From contig OX465114.1 of assembly GCA_949987565.1 (NCBI GenBank), positions 4,120,832-4,184,831 on the forward strand: a stretch of 64,000 nt of DNA, in the 5' to 3' direction. This document shows, piece after piece, positions 9,401 through 18,469 of this stretch. Below the pieces are notes generated by a model. It searched no databases and was not told where the DNA came from. It worked only from the letters and a program-made list of their open reading frames with translations. Each line of letters starts with the position of its first letter. Within the stretch, counting starts at the first letter, position 1. The stretch is from Luidia sarsii. Lineage: Eukaryota; Echinodermata; Asteroidea; Paxillosida; Luidiidae. The position numbers and the translations under genes were made by a program.

Positions 9401-11976
9401 ACAAATAATTTTTTTTCTAGTGCTACTTTAGAATTGTTCATCCATATTAAGTAAAAGGCAGCCATGGACTTAGCTCCAGTGTTTTCTGATGACAGTTACT
9501 TGGAGGACTTTCACCAGAAATTCATTAAATGAAGTATAAAAATAAAACTGTGCAATGTTTTTGCACAAATACATTATTTATATAAAATTATCTTTGTTAT
9601 TTTTATTGGCCTTTGATCTCAAAATTATATATACTGTGCTTTCCCATAGATAGTATTCAGTTCAAAAACCTTGTCATTACCTAAAGAAATGTGCAGTTCA
9701 TATACATCATGTTTGAACTGATGTCACAGGTTAATACATGTTGCTCTATTAACAGTTGAGCTCATAGATGCATACTTTTTTAAACAATCTCATATATTAT
9801 TATGAAAAGTAATGACCACTACATCACCAATTAAATACCATTGTCAAACACCCTCCTTGTTTTAGATTACTTCTAGCAATGCACATGTACAGTTTGTGCC
9901 TAATGCAGAAATGATTCTTTCATATAGCTGTTTGAGTGTGAAAATCTGCTAAGCATGATTAGTCTACCTTCAGGATGAACAACTGTACCTTAATGTAATG
10001 TTCACTTCATTTTTTGGTAAACATGATCTTTTTGTATTTCAAACAAATAAAGACGAACTGACTGGAACTGAGTTCACAGTAATTTTTTCCTTTATTTGTT
10101 TGACTCAAGTTTTTAAAAGCGGTTTCCAATTTGTGTGATCCCCAAGCTCAATGCTTCTGGCTGGCTCCACCACCCTGGCAAAGACTAGTTGACTATTTGG
10201 GAAGGCCACCATCTAAGGGCTGGATAGCTCAGATGGTAAGAGTGCTGGTATGCAAAACCAGAAGTCTCGGGTTGAACTCCCGGTCCAGTCAAAGTTTTCT
10301 TTACCATATTTCTTGTTTCCTTTTCTTTTTCACTTATTTCCTATTTGCTACAGGCTTGCACTGATTGACAAGTACAACAATGATGAGAATATCTTTGTGT
10401 TTTTGCTATCAACTCGAGCTGGTGGTCTGGGTATCAACTTGACATCAGCCAATCATGTCATACTTCATGATATTGATTATAATCCCTACAATGACAAGCA
10501 AGCTGAAGATAGATGTCATCGTGTTGGTCAGAAAAGGTAACAAGTTGAAAATACATGCATCATACCTTGTATTCCAACACCAGAATACTATAGATACCGC
10601 ATTGCAGTCCTGTTATAATTCAGCCAATGTAAATGTATCAGCAAGTGTCACTAGAGACTGAATGAAGACTCTCTCTTGAAAGTATAACATGCAATGCCAT
10701 CAAATGGTTTAGGGAGGCCTAAGGCAATGGCTGATTCACATACAATTGTTTTACATTGCATTTGATATTAGTTTTCATAATATTCCTCTCAATTTGTAAA
10801 ATTTCTCTCCAAACTTTCCCAAAATGAAATTTGGAGAAGAGGATGGCATGTCGGTTACATTGCCATCCCAATGTCTTGTCTTACTTAAGTCCTTTGAACT
10901 TTCAAATCTTAACAATCCAAATAGTCTGATACCCCAAATTGCAGACATACAGATCATGCTTGTATCCCATACCTCACCAACTAATGGTTTGGGGCTCCCG
11001 GCTTATACAATGGGAACTTTTTACACAACTTGCCATACATGTACTTCACTTATGCTGTGCTTGCACAACTTATTTTACCTCTTCCAAAATGTACATCAAA
11101 TGTGAACTGGTCTGAATACATGTACATATACATTGCCCATAATACTGGTCACAATCTCTTTGTTATTGTTGTAGAGATGTCACCATTACTAAGCTAGTAA
11201 GCAGCAATACTATCGAGGAAGGCATGCTGAAATGTGCTCAGTACAAGCTACAGTTAGAAGAGCAAATGACATCCACTGATGGTGCAGGTAATATTAATTC
11301 CATGAAATCAGCGTTAAACCAGTGTCTGTAATATGTCACTCAGTTATATTCTTTACGTTGTATTTGGATAATTATTTTGTTTTCCACATTCTAACTGAAC
11401 TGAATATATTGATTCCATATTCCCTAACCCTACCTGACACCCAAATTATCACTTTTTTATTTACAAATTGTTAGGGCTTTGTTACTTTGTTACAAAAATG
11501 GCAATAAACATTTTGCCTGGGACATTGTTCCCCAAATGATTGACTTACTGATTTGAAATGTCTTTGCTCAGCCTACATATGAATGTATTTGTCAGATTAT
11601 GCTATTTATTAGATTTAAAATATCTGAATGATAGATCGTGTTGGTTTTAACAAAAACTTCCTCCTTTTCATCAAAAATTAGAAGGGCTTGATGTTTCAAC
11701 ACTAGCCGTACCTTTCTCAAAGGCTTCTGACCAGTCTTTGGCCAGTCAAAGCCATTGACCAATCTTGGTCTTCGATCTTTGAGAAAAGTCCTACTAGGAT
11801 TGAAACATCAGGCCTTCCTTGTTTTTGATAGTTGCATTTTTGCCGGGAAGCAGTTTGCAACATTTTTTGCAAATTTCTTTTCATGAAGGTTTCTTGCATT
11901 TTCTTTCCGTTGACTAGATGGGGACTCCAGGGACACTGCTGACATTGCAGCGCTATTGAAGGATGCATTGGTCTGA
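322..11976 (+). CDS. SMARCAD1: SMARCAD1 orthologue, 3' part (SNF2-family nucleosome remodelling ATPase), nine exons
   Basis: Exons: 322-457, 1077-1211, 2235-2342, 3495-3743, 5722-5910, 6479-6597, 10354-10536, 11175-11287, 11918-11976. All introns are GT-AG and the phases (0,0,0,0,0,2,2,1) join into one frame of 429 residues plus stop. Helicase motifs appear in order: DEAH (II), [11 protein letters not shown] (III), [13 protein letters not shown] (IV), [11 protein letters not shown] (V), [11 protein letters not shown] (VI), then a short C-terminus matching the vertebrate SMARCAD1 tail. The first half of the protein (CUE domains and helicase motifs I/Ia) must lie upstream of the window. The family slides or evicts nucleosomes in the nucleus and acts in heterochromatin maintenance and DNA-end resection. 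Several introns carry transposons, but no coding exon is interrupted. The SMARCAD1 assignment, rather than another SNF2, rests on [16 protein letters not shown] and the ADIAALLK tail, both recalled from the vertebrate protein. A database search was not run. Confidence 0.95.
530..790 (-). repeat. tRNA-derived SINE copy, degenerate
   Basis: It shares with the copies at 10120, 21740, 26760 and 38960 the body tcaactagtctttgc, accattaactgcc and gggatcac, and the tail gtggatgcagctttttt. The tRNA-like part at its left end is badly decayed. Confidence 0.75.
1077..1211 (+). CDS. SMARCAD1: SMARCAD1 exon with helicase motif III
   Basis: The exon lies between acceptor ttctattgcag and donor gtgagt: 45 codons, phase 0 at both ends. 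It encodes [13 protein letters not shown] followed by [13 protein letters not shown], the typical SNF2 motif III and following helix. The longest open frame here runs in a different register and is a shadow of this exon. Confidence 0.94.
1212..2234 (+). other. SMARCAD1: SMARCAD1 intron, no recognised element
   Basis: AT-rich intron of about 1 kb. I see no transposon, RNA gene or tandem repeat in it. Confidence 0.6.
2235..2342 (+). CDS. SMARCAD1: SMARCAD1 exon, end of first RecA-like lobe
   Basis: Acceptor atatttcag, donor gtgggt; 36 codons in phase 0. The end reads [16 protein letters not shown], the SNF2 'PFxLRR' segment just after the first helicase lobe. The segment before it ([19 protein letters not shown]) matches the SMARCAD1 insert between motif III and PFILRR. 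Confidence 0.94.
2464..3205 (+). mobile_element. Penelope-like retroelement, 5'-truncated: GIY-YIG endonuclease end and terminal repeat
   Basis: The frame from 2464 to 2844 ends in a GIY-YIG-type domain ([32 protein letters not shown]). Relative to the copy at 17052-17500 it lacks three codons after ISC. A pyrimidine-rich 3' segment (2880-3090) follows, then the terminal motif CCTTTGAGAAAGGTCC...GGATCGAAACGTCAGG at 3120-3157. The reverse transcriptase is absent, so the copy is dead. It sits in a SMARCAD1 intron in the sense direction. A diverged second terminal motif lies at 3259-3297. Confidence 0.88.
3495..3743 (+). CDS. SMARCAD1: SMARCAD1 exon, inter-lobe region
   Basis: Acceptor cttttacag, donor gtaagg; 83 codons, phase 0. 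It begins [10 protein letters not shown] and contains [13 protein letters not shown], the conserved SNF2 'LQLRKxxNHP' stretch with E for the usual P. It ends at LMLK, directly before EPTHYDADP of the next exon. Confidence 0.94.
3820..4205. repeat. Fold-back element with tRNA-like core
   Basis: The first arm (catgatgtttgcgtcaagga at 3818-3837) is nearly the reverse complement of 4184-4204. The phrase aatgagggtttgccctgc occurs three times, twice forward and once inverted. On the minus strand 3930-4010 looks like a tRNA (GGTGGTCAAGTGGTTAAGA as A box, GGTTCGAATCCCACC as B box), so this is probably a tRNA-derived SINE duplicated head to head. A decayed relative is at 12115-12240. Confidence 0.7.
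4550..5345 (-). mobile_element. Copy of a 1.3-1.6 kb non-coding repeat family (partial)
   Basis: It is the reverse complement of the interior of 50950-52215 and 29237-30866: the chain gtagcgtaac, gtttcggccctactgctcctgtagtgtcac, gaaatcggtacggtcataac and ctgtaagggctggcggaagt is shared. No ends could be placed. The open frames in it are not conserved among copies. Confidence 0.75.
5425..5464. repeat. AT-rich simple repeat (TTAA/TTAAT)n
   Basis: About 40 bp of gattaattaattaatt-type repeat in a SMARCAD1 intron. Confidence 0.8.
5722..5910 (+). CDS. SMARCAD1: SMARCAD1 exon leading into the helicase C lobe
   Basis: Acceptor cattcacag, donor gtgagt; 63 codons, phase 0. It encodes [16 protein letters not shown], distinctive for SMARCAD1, and [15 protein letters not shown], the usual opening of the second RecA-like lobe. 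Confidence 0.95.
5911..6478 (+). other. SMARCAD1: SMARCAD1 intron, no recognised element
   Basis: The 568-bp intron has no repeat or RNA gene that I can see. Confidence 0.6.
6479..6597 (+). CDS. SMARCAD1: SMARCAD1 exon with helicase motif IV
   Basis: Acceptor atttgcag, donor gtaagt; 119 nt, leaving two bases (AG) to be completed by the exon at 10354. It encodes [17 protein letters not shown] and YLRLDGQTQ. The following intron is 3.7 kb and holds the Mutator-like element at 6991-8995. Confidence 0.95.
6991..8995. mobile_element. Mutator-like non-autonomous DNA transposon containing a minisatellite
   Basis: The two ends are inverted repeats, starting GGAAGACGCTTAATATCAAC and continuing in identity for 27 bp (6991-7017 and 8969-8995). 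TAGTCACAG is directly repeated just outside both ends (6982-6990, 8996-9004), a perfect 9-bp target-site duplication. A 9-bp duplication with this TIR length fits the Mutator superfamily. There is no transposase; the middle is mostly a 65/67-bp tandem array. It lies in the 3.7-kb SMARCAD1 intron. Confidence 0.88.
7352..8660. repeat. Minisatellite, about 20 units of 67 and 65 bp
   Basis: Core unit: atcaacagagtcagcaggca, then cgatttctatgggaaccgct, then cacagtgttgatactgacga. Unit starts are spaced exactly 67 bp from 7424 to 8228 (12 steps), then 65 bp for five steps because the AG in cagagtcagc is lost. The final unit is 67 bp again. Variation among units is mainly at a few positions (c/t at gcaygat, a/t at ttc[at]atg, g/c at atg[gc]g). 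Confidence 0.97.
9005..10119 (+). other. SMARCAD1: SMARCAD1 intron remainder, no recognised element
   Basis: AT-rich sequence between the Mutator-like element and a SINE. I see nothing specific in it. Confidence 0.55.
10120..10320 (+). repeat. tRNA-derived SINE copy next to a splice acceptor
   Basis: The tRNA-like module at 10218-10292 has an A box (GGATAGCTCAGATGGTAAGA) and a B box (GGGTTGAACTCCCGGTCC). Upstream are the body phrases gtgtgatcccc and aaagactagttgactatttg. It ends in caaagttttcttt about 50 bp before the acceptor of the exon at 10354. It would not fold as a functional tRNA. Confidence 0.85.
10354..10536 (+). CDS. SMARCAD1: SMARCAD1 exon with helicase motifs V and VI
   Basis: Acceptor ttgctacag, donor gtaaca; enters and leaves with two codon bases on the 5' side. 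It encodes [16 protein letters not shown] (motif V) and [13 protein letters not shown] (motif VI, arginine finger RxxRxxQ). The acceptor lies some 60 bp downstream of a tRNA-derived SINE whose T-rich tail adjoins the polypyrimidine tract. Confidence 0.96.
10537..11174 (+). other. SMARCAD1: SMARCAD1 intron, no recognised element
   Basis: 638 bp without a repeat or gene that I can recognise. Confidence 0.55.
11175..11287 (+). CDS. SMARCAD1: SMARCAD1 exon, C-terminal brace
   Basis: Acceptor ttgttgtag, donor gtaata; 113 nt. The reading is [19 protein letters not shown], the SNF2 'GTIEE' segment after motif VI, then a glutamine-rich helix ending MTSTDGA. It leaves phase 1, completed by the small last exon at 11918. 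Confidence 0.94.
11680..11873. mobile_element. Penelope terminal-repeat fragments, head to head
   Basis: A minus-strand motif (gggcttgatgtttcaacac...acctttctcaaaggc) at 11686-11727 and a plus-strand motif (ctttgagaaaagtcctac...gaaacatcaggcc) at 11771-11815 face each other. The plus copy continues into gcagtttgcaacatttttt, the usual end of this family. The fragments lie immediately upstream of the last SMARCAD1 exon. Confidence 0.75.
11918..11976 (+). CDS. SMARCAD1: SMARCAD1 last coding exon and stop
   Basis: Acceptor ccgttgactag. The two first bases complete a GAT codon, then [18 protein letters not shown] and TGA at 11974-11976. This matches the end of vertebrate SMARCAD1 (ADIATLLK near the C-terminus). 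The exon is only 59 nt of coding sequence, too short to appear as an open reading frame. A Penelope-derived fragment ends about 45 bp upstream. Confidence 0.88.
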
Positions 11977-14900
11977 CACCATCCATCCATGCCAAACAGT
12001 ATTCAGCCAATCTCAGGTCAGCTTTGGCCAGCCAGTGGCCAGACTTGTTCCCATGCCAACCATTCTTCAGGGTTTTCTTGTTTGCTATTTTCTGTCCGTT
12101 CCCTGGAGTCGCGGGTTTGAATCCTGCCAGAGCTGCCTGAATTTTTTCAGTAGGCGTTCAGGCAGACACTGAACATTCAGTGCTTGTCATACCTTAAGGA
12201 TGGCCAACCCTCATGTGAGGCTCATGGTATAGTGCCCAGATACCTTTGCTTTATGGTAATTACATGTTTCTTTGGTGATACCTGTTACACAAAGCACTTC
12301 AGGAGACTAGTCTAGTCCAGGGGAATCTCAGATGATATATATCACCATTTTTAAACAAATCTATGAAGAAAGCAAAGTGACTGATTCTTTTTTAATTAAC
12401 TCCATAAAAATTAATATTCAAATTAATGTTACAGTTTACCGGTAGGTCTATTTTGGAATTATTTGTAGGTGAGTATGGCACAGTACCACACAACCATGGC
12501 ATGATATGGTGCCAGCATAATGTCAATTTTGCATGAAATGCAGTTTGTTGATTCCAAGTTGCCTGTAAAGTGTCCGTGCCTACTGTCCAATGACTGTTAG
12601 CAATGTGCTTCACATAACAGGGAAGGTATTGAGGGTGAATTGTTCAGCCACTTCTGCCATGTCTTCCATATTTAAAGGAAGTCATTCAGTTTGGATGACT
12701 GTTAGCTCCAAATGTATGGATACAATTGAACAGTTAAGGATCATCAAATATTCATGGATCTGTCTGCTTCTAAGTCCCAACACTCTCAGCTTCTATTTAA
12801 GAATACTGGTACCTATCTGATGGGATATAATGTATCTGATGTCTGAGAAGAGATTAAAACTGGTCCTTTCAGTCCAACCTTTTCATTCATTTCTTGTCAT
12901 GTTAGTTAGGATTGGACAAATGTTTCTTGTGCATCAAATCCATATTTCCCAAGACATAGTGAGATGAATTAGAAATAACAATCTGGTGGTACTCTTGCTG
13001 AAATGGCAATTGTTGGTGCTCCTATGGTCATCACAACTCGTCTGCTACCCATTTATTAAGCCAGAATTTGAGAAGATTGGATTGCATTGAGTCAGATCTT
13101 TGTTATTCCTGATTATTAGTGCTGTTTGGATTCTACATTCAAAGGCAGATACCTTCGGTTAGCAGATGATAAAGGCGGTAAGGAACACAAAGCATGTAAC
13201 TAAGAAGTACACTCTAAACTATGATTCATGAAAGTGACACTTTGATTTAGATGGCAGAAAGTTGGCTTTCTTTCCCCTGTCAAGTACACCAATGTACTAC
13301 AGATGTTGATCATCTCAGTTATGGCTGTGGTGTCCTACCCAAAGGGTGGTTATTTACAAGCATTAAAGCTGGCAGAAGTTATGTGTTTGAAACAGGCCAA
13401 AGAAAAGCAACATAAGAGATATCTGTTAACATAAACTTAGTTTCACTTATCAATGTGATAGCCGGGTTCAGAGTGGGCGTGTATCTTTGTGCTAAAATTA
13501 ATTAAATAGGACACTACACACATTTCAACAGGCGGTGGCATTTTTTTACTGGTGGGCATCTGCCATCTATTTCCCTCATAGTCACATATAACCTATAGGT
13601 AGACTAAGTTCATGGAATCCGCCATCTCAAGAAAGCATCAGCATAGATGTAGGTGGCTGCTGCAACGTGGTAGTATAAAACATGGGAAAAGTTGAATGCC
13701 TGTCACATCATCTATCTGAACATCTGTTACTTGGGCCACCCATGGCATTACAGTATCCTGAAGTCGTTTGTAATAGATGCTGTCCGTCTATAGGTTATAT
13801 ATGTCTGTGGTGAACCATACCTACATGTATGCCATTGCAACTATCATGATATACCGGTAATCACCCTTCCATTGAAAACATGTATGGCTTAATCTAGTGC
13901 AAAGTATGCAGCCACTCAATGGCACATATTAATATAGTTACTAAGATTACGATTTGCTACCACCAATGTGCTTTGAAAAACCTCTTTACATAGCCTTCCT
14001 ATGTACACTTGTATACCCTAGCAGAATTGATACAATCATGCTGTCATAAACACTAAACAATGATTACTGGGAATCACCACAATCCATGACTGATGGAGTG
14101 TGGGTGTATTGGGGCAGCATTAGTAAACCCTTAGATGTGTAGGTATACTTCTATATGGACTTCAGGGCAAGTGGCTGTGGATAACACTGCCTGTTGTTGG
14201 ATGGAACTTGGGACGAAGATTTTGTGAAGGTATTATTTAAGTTGTCCATTTAGGCTTTGTGTCCTTGGAATTTATCAGTTTCTTTGTATGATTCCTTGTT
14301 TTCAGGACGCTAAAGTAGGGTCATTGTACCTTGCACTGTCTGAACCCCAAAAGACCATGATCATGCTTTAGAATTAGTTCACTCTTCCTTATTATGAATT
14401 ACTTATGGGATATTAAAACAAATCTATCAACTGTTTCTGTTTTGAGTCAAACTTCAAACAAATTGAAAAATGGCAAAGAAAACTTTGACTGGTTTTGAAC
14501 CCGAGGCCCCTGTTTTGTGTACCAGCGCTGTGAATGTTTGAAAAAGGGCAGTTGTTGAGAAAACAGACAATTTATACAGAATTCCCTTTATCACTTTTGA
14601 CCCATCATGAATAGCATAAGTAACTGCATGCTTGTCAGGCTGTAATCTGAATTGGTTCAGTATCTGCAACAGACATTAGAACGTGTCTGCTGTATCCAGT
14701 CTGGAAGACTCATCACTCATCACTCAATACAATATCTAATTCATCAAAGAATCTCAGACCAAATATTTGCCCAACATTATTTCTACTTGGACTATGCTTA
14801 GCAGTTTTGTGTTTTGTTTTAGTCTTTTCAAGAGTATGACCTCACATTGTGAAAGTAATTTCCTGCTTATTTGTGTAGCCTATGTATTTGTTATTTTTCG

Positions 14901-15098
14901 TTTTCTTCATAATACCAATTGTGTGTGGTCTATGACATTTTGTATCATAAGACAAATAATGTAAAATGTGAATCTGGTTCGTTGGTTTGAATTATTTTGA
15001 TCCTGTGTTGTGTATTGTGCATTGTTTTAGAAGCTGATTTTTCTTAGTTAACCAACATTCAAGTACATAGTCCGCAATTCAATCTCACAAGCTGAATA
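11977..15098. other. Intergenic region between convergent genes
   Basis: It should hold the 3' UTRs of SMARCAD1 (plus) and the unrecognised gene (minus). I could not place a polyadenylation site. ATTAAA occurs near 12852. A decayed SINE-like piece is at 12115-12240 and a partial tRNA-SINE (minus) at 14460-14550. Nothing else is recognised. Confidence 0.55.
14455..14555 (-). repeat. Partial tRNA-derived SINE
   Basis: On the minus strand it reads agcgctggtacacaaaacag, then ggtttcaaaaccagtcaaag-type tail; on the plus strand tggcaaagaaaactttgactgg followed by a B-box remnant (gaacccgagg). It matches the 3' part of the SINE family. Confidence 0.7.
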
Positions 15099-15338
15099 TC
15101 AGGCAAACATAAGCCAACTGTCTTCCACATCATACAGTTTCTCAATACCTTCTCTTTGATGCACCCTTGGACACATCATTCTATAGCACACAACTGTGAT
15201 GATGACACTAGTCAGTCCTACCACAAATAGAATGACCACCCTCACAACGGCTGGCTCTCTCCTCAGTAGATCACACATTAGCTGGATCCATTGCAGTGTT
15301 TTATTTTGAAAGTCTGTCATATCATCACACATTTCATC
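15099..15338 (-). CDS. Unrecognised membrane protein, putative last exon with second membrane segment
   Basis: Acceptor ttccatccag on the minus strand, 79 codons then TGA at 15101-15099. It reads DEMCDDMTDFQNKTLQWIQ, a roughly 20-residue hydrophobic stretch, then CYRMMCPRVHQREGIEKLY. One hydrophobic segment followed by a basic tail suggests a type I-like C-terminal anchor. Confidence 0.62.
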   Translation of the reverse strand, partial: DEMCDDMTDFQNKTLQWIQLMCDLLRREPAVVRVVILFVVGLTSVIITVVCYRMMCPRVHQREGIEKLYDVEDSWLMFA

Positions 15339-17849
15339 CTGGATGGAATAATAGAAATATGATTTTAAAATATAATGTAACAATGTAATGTCAGACTAAC
15401 TGCAGTTAAACTTAAATCCATGTTTTTCATGGCATTTTTAAAGGTTGTTTTAAATTTCAGTTTTTGATGGGAATTCAAAATATTTAAGTCTGTTTCCATC
15501 ATCACCTTGCACCAAATCCAGAAAATTCAGAAAAATAACAGGCTATAACTTTATTAGCTGGTTTCTGCAAGACCTTAACAAAATTGTATCATAAAAAATG
15601 ACCTGCCTTAATGTTCAATTATATTCAATTTGTTTAAGACTACCTCACTTCATTTGCTTGATAATTATTGTAGCCAGCCTTTTGTTGAATGAACTCACCA
15701 TGGAAGCAACAGGAAGACCATTCCTCCCTTCCACCGAAGAGTCCGCCATACCATCCCCAACATTATTCACACTGACTGAGCTTGGAACTATCTCTACATG
15801 GACAACCAGGGACTGTGATTGGTTAACTATCCAGGGTTTTACTTGATCTGTTCCAGTTCCTTTCTCCGTCAGTATATGTGGGGTTGTGACATGAGTTTTA
15901 TCACTTTCATTGAATTGTTCAAGTAAATGTAGCCAGTTCCTATCACTCTGTAATGACAGTGATTGGTGAGTAGTTCCCACTTGAATATCCTGTAACCAAG
16001 TAAGATAATTATCAAATGGTAATAGGATAGGCATACGATGATTGTTGCCAAATGAATTTCTGTCGATAGTCAGTAGCCACTGTGCACCACTGTACTCTTG
16101 GCAGACAAACGGGAGGGGGTTCAAAAATTTTCAATTTTTTCCTTAAATTGAAAAAAGCTGCATCCACTTTGTGTAATCCCCGAACTGCTGCAGCCAGGTT
16201 TACAAAAATGTTGTGTTTGCTAGAAAATGGGGGCGTGATCCATGGAGATAAACCGCAGTTACTGGTTTAATGGTTTGTTTGACGATAGTTTGGTCAAACA
16301 AATGAAGGAATAAAAAAAAAAAATTACAGCGAACTTCTGAAAAAAATTGAAAATCTCCGCCTTTGAGAAAGGTCCTGCTAAGTTCGAAACGTCAGGCCCT
16401 CCTAATTTCTGAATTTTGAAAATCGGCAAAGAAAATTGTGACTGGACCGGGACATAAACCCAATTGGTTGTTTGTATCTGAGCGTCATCCCTGGAGGTAC
16501 GTATTATTATGGCAGGTAATGGTTGGACGCTTCTGGCTGGCGCCCACACCCTGGAAAGACAGTTGACTATAGGCCACCATCTAAGGGCTTGATAGCTCAG
16601 ATGGCCAGAGCGCTTTTACGCAAGTCCCGCTCCAGTCAAAGTTTGTTTGCCATTTTTCAAACTGAAGGTGATATACAAAAATGTTGCAAACTGCTTACTG
16701 ACTAAAAATACCAAAATGTTAATCTTAAAATTTAGTGGGCCTGACGTTTCGATCCTAGCAGGACCTTTCTCAAAGGCAGAGTGACAAGGACAAAACAGAT
16801 ACATGTACACGAAGGAAGGGGGGAGAGAGTGAATAGGATACGGATGAGAAACAAAGGACAAAGAGTGAAGCTGGCAGGGAGAGATCAAAGGGAAGGGCAA
16901 GGGGTAGGGTAGGGATTAGTGAGAGGAGGGGGAAAGATCAAAGAGAAGGGCAAGGAGTAGGGTAGGGATTCGTGACAAGAGGGGGAAAGATCAAAGAGAG
17001 AAGTGTGAAGGACTGAACACAAAAGAAGGATTACCAGAAAGCTGCATGGTGTTAGTCATTGCCCTCCTGGATGTTGAGACCATGTGGTTGAATAGTCCGA
17101 AGACGCTTCATCCACATTTTCTCACGGCTAAGACGGACAGCATTACTACTGTGACCAAGTGATTCTATGCCCAGTACACTCATATCTGATATCGAATGAT
17201 CAGGGAGATTGAAGTGATACCCAACAGGGGTGTCCATTTTACCGGTTTTGATAGTAGACCTATGGCCATAGATCCGTTTTTGAGGGTGTTTTTGGTCTCG
17301 CCAACATACTGAATATTACAAACTCTACAAGAGAAGAGGTATATGTTTGAGGTAGTGCACGTGATAGAGCCATAGGTCGTGTGGGTAGTTCCAGAAGAAT
17401 GTCCATTGAAAGAGTCTATTTCCTTGACATGTGTCTTGCAAACAATGCATTTCGAGGTACACTTAAATGTACCAAATTTGGGGAACCTCTGCTCGGACAA
17501 TTAAGTCACGCAGGTTACGGGGGCGCCTGAAAGCCAAAACAGGCGAATTAGGAATGGCATCAAACTTGTTGAAAATGCCCCAGTCAATTTTTTCCTTGAA
17601 TTGTTTGACATACCATACTCGGTAAATTAAATAATGTTGACTGTGGATCTAAAAGTAGAACGAAATGCTGCTGACTGCTTACGCACTAAGGCCTTCTCGT
17701 CCAAAATTTGCAAGCACGACATTCCCATCCGGCTATCCGGGCATTTCTAAAAGGAGGAATGCTGATCCTCTCTCTTCCTCTCTATCTCTCTCTCTCCGTC
17801 TCTCTCCGTCTCTCTCCGTCTCTCTCTCTCTCTCTCTCCCATCTCTCTC

Positions 17850-17915
<66 letters not shown>

Positions 17916-18085
17916 GAGACGTACTTGAAAATCATTCCTATTCAGTTTACGCTGCAACTTACCGCCACGTTAGCAAATCTAGCTACGTCATCACGGGAGG
18001 TGTAGATGATCCAAATGGGTAGCCATACAAATCCTAAGAATAATAACAATGTGCAGCCTAGTATCGTCGATCGTGTTGTGGCCAT
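15099..18085 (-). CDS. Unrecognised small gene, probable two-segment membrane protein
   Basis: Proposed exons on the minus strand: 17963-18085, 15699-15989 and 15099-15338. All have GT-AG boundaries and phase 0, which supports one gene of at least 217 residues. The first exon begins MATTRSTILGC and has a hydrophobic segment (LLLFLGFVWLPIWII). The middle exon encodes a polar region with N-linked-type sites (NES, NQS). The last exon has a second hydrophobic segment (VVRVVILFVVGLTSVIITVV), a short basic tail and a stop. One or more exons may be missing: minus 17747-17688 could add 20 codons in phase with a weak gtgcgt donor. I do not recognise the family. The LPIWI after the first segment recalls PIG-S, but nothing else supports that. 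Confidence 0.6.
15699..15989 (-). CDS. Unrecognised membrane protein, putative middle exon
   Basis: Acceptor ttggttacag and donor gtgagt on the minus strand; 97 codons, phase 0. It reads DIQVGTTHQSLSLQSDRNWL... to GLPVASM. The open frame continues upstream past the acceptor to 16124, so a larger exon starting in MNPLPFVCQEYSG is possible, although a SINE/Penelope mosaic adjoins it there. Confidence 0.6.
16125..16680 (+). repeat. Mosaic of tRNA-SINE pieces and a Penelope terminal motif
   Basis: In order: SINE body (gctgcatccactttgtgtaatcccc) at about 16157-16265; Penelope motif (gcctttgagaaaggtcctgc...gttcgaaacgtcaggcc) at 16360-16399; a minus-strand SINE end (caaagaaaattgtgactggaccggg) near 16427-16451; then another plus-strand SINE body and tRNA-like module (gatagctcagatggccagag) ending at about 16650. 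Several insertions or a composite element explain it. Confidence 0.75.
16675..17640 (-). mobile_element. Penelope-like retroelement, 5'-truncated
   Basis: Read on the minus strand from 17640: a linker with RRPRNLRDLIVRAE (the motif between reverse transcriptase and endonuclease in Penelope elements), a stop, then KCIVCKTHV and the GIY-YIG domain ([19 protein letters not shown]) with a frameshift near 17280, then [14 protein letters not shown] to a stop at 17052. A purine-rich stretch and the terminal motif (16737-16778) follow, then gcagtttgcaacatttttgt at the end. It is broken and non-functional, and lies in an intron of the minus-strand gene. Confidence 0.9.
17767..17912. repeat. (CT)n microsatellite with CTCCGT variants
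   Basis: About 145 bp of nearly pure tctctc on the plus strand. It produces long low-complexity open frames on both strands that are not genes. Confidence 0.98.
17963..18085 (-). CDS. Unrecognised membrane protein, putative first exon
   Basis: ATG at 18085-18083, 41 codons, donor gtaagt. It reads as a short basic N-terminus, about 20 hydrophobic residues, then YTSRDDVARFANVA, as in a signal anchor. It lies next to a long CT microsatellite inside the following intron. Confidence 0.6.
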
Positions 18086-18469
18086 ACTAAGGGCGAGAAG
18101 CCTTGGGATTTCTAAGAAGCGTCTGTACTGTACGAGCCTATAGCCTTTTGCATGGAGGCTCGCTTTGCCTGCAATTTACACGCAATGCTATGATAACACT
18201 GTGCAAAGTGCCACATGTCGGCACTGTGCAACAGATGTTCAAACGTAAAATCGATCGTGTTAGCTTTACCCTGTGTTGATCAAATTTTATTCATATTATG
18301 ATAATGAATGCACATGCTGTATGGCAAAGGAATGATGCTGGTCAACATCCGAGCGAGAGGGATGTTCGACAATGTTTGCCTTACGAGGCAAAAACTCATT
18401 GAGTTGAACCGATCATGACCCAACTAATGTCCAAGCAGCTAACAAGACTATAGACTCCATTAAGTTTAT

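Noticed and set aside
10218..10292. tRNA gene
   Set aside because: A and B boxes are present but the arms do not pair properly, and the same segment recurs in many dispersed copies. It is the tRNA-like part of a SINE. The same holds for 3930-4010, 21775-21850 and 26783-26865.
17665..17957. Serine/leucine-rich and arginine/glutamate-rich open frames
   Set aside because: They are translations of a (CT)n microsatellite.
15099..18085. Identification of the minus-strand gene as PIG-S
   Set aside because: Only the N-terminal membrane segment with LPIW looks similar. The middle and the C-terminal exon do not match what I know of that family, and the protein seems too short.
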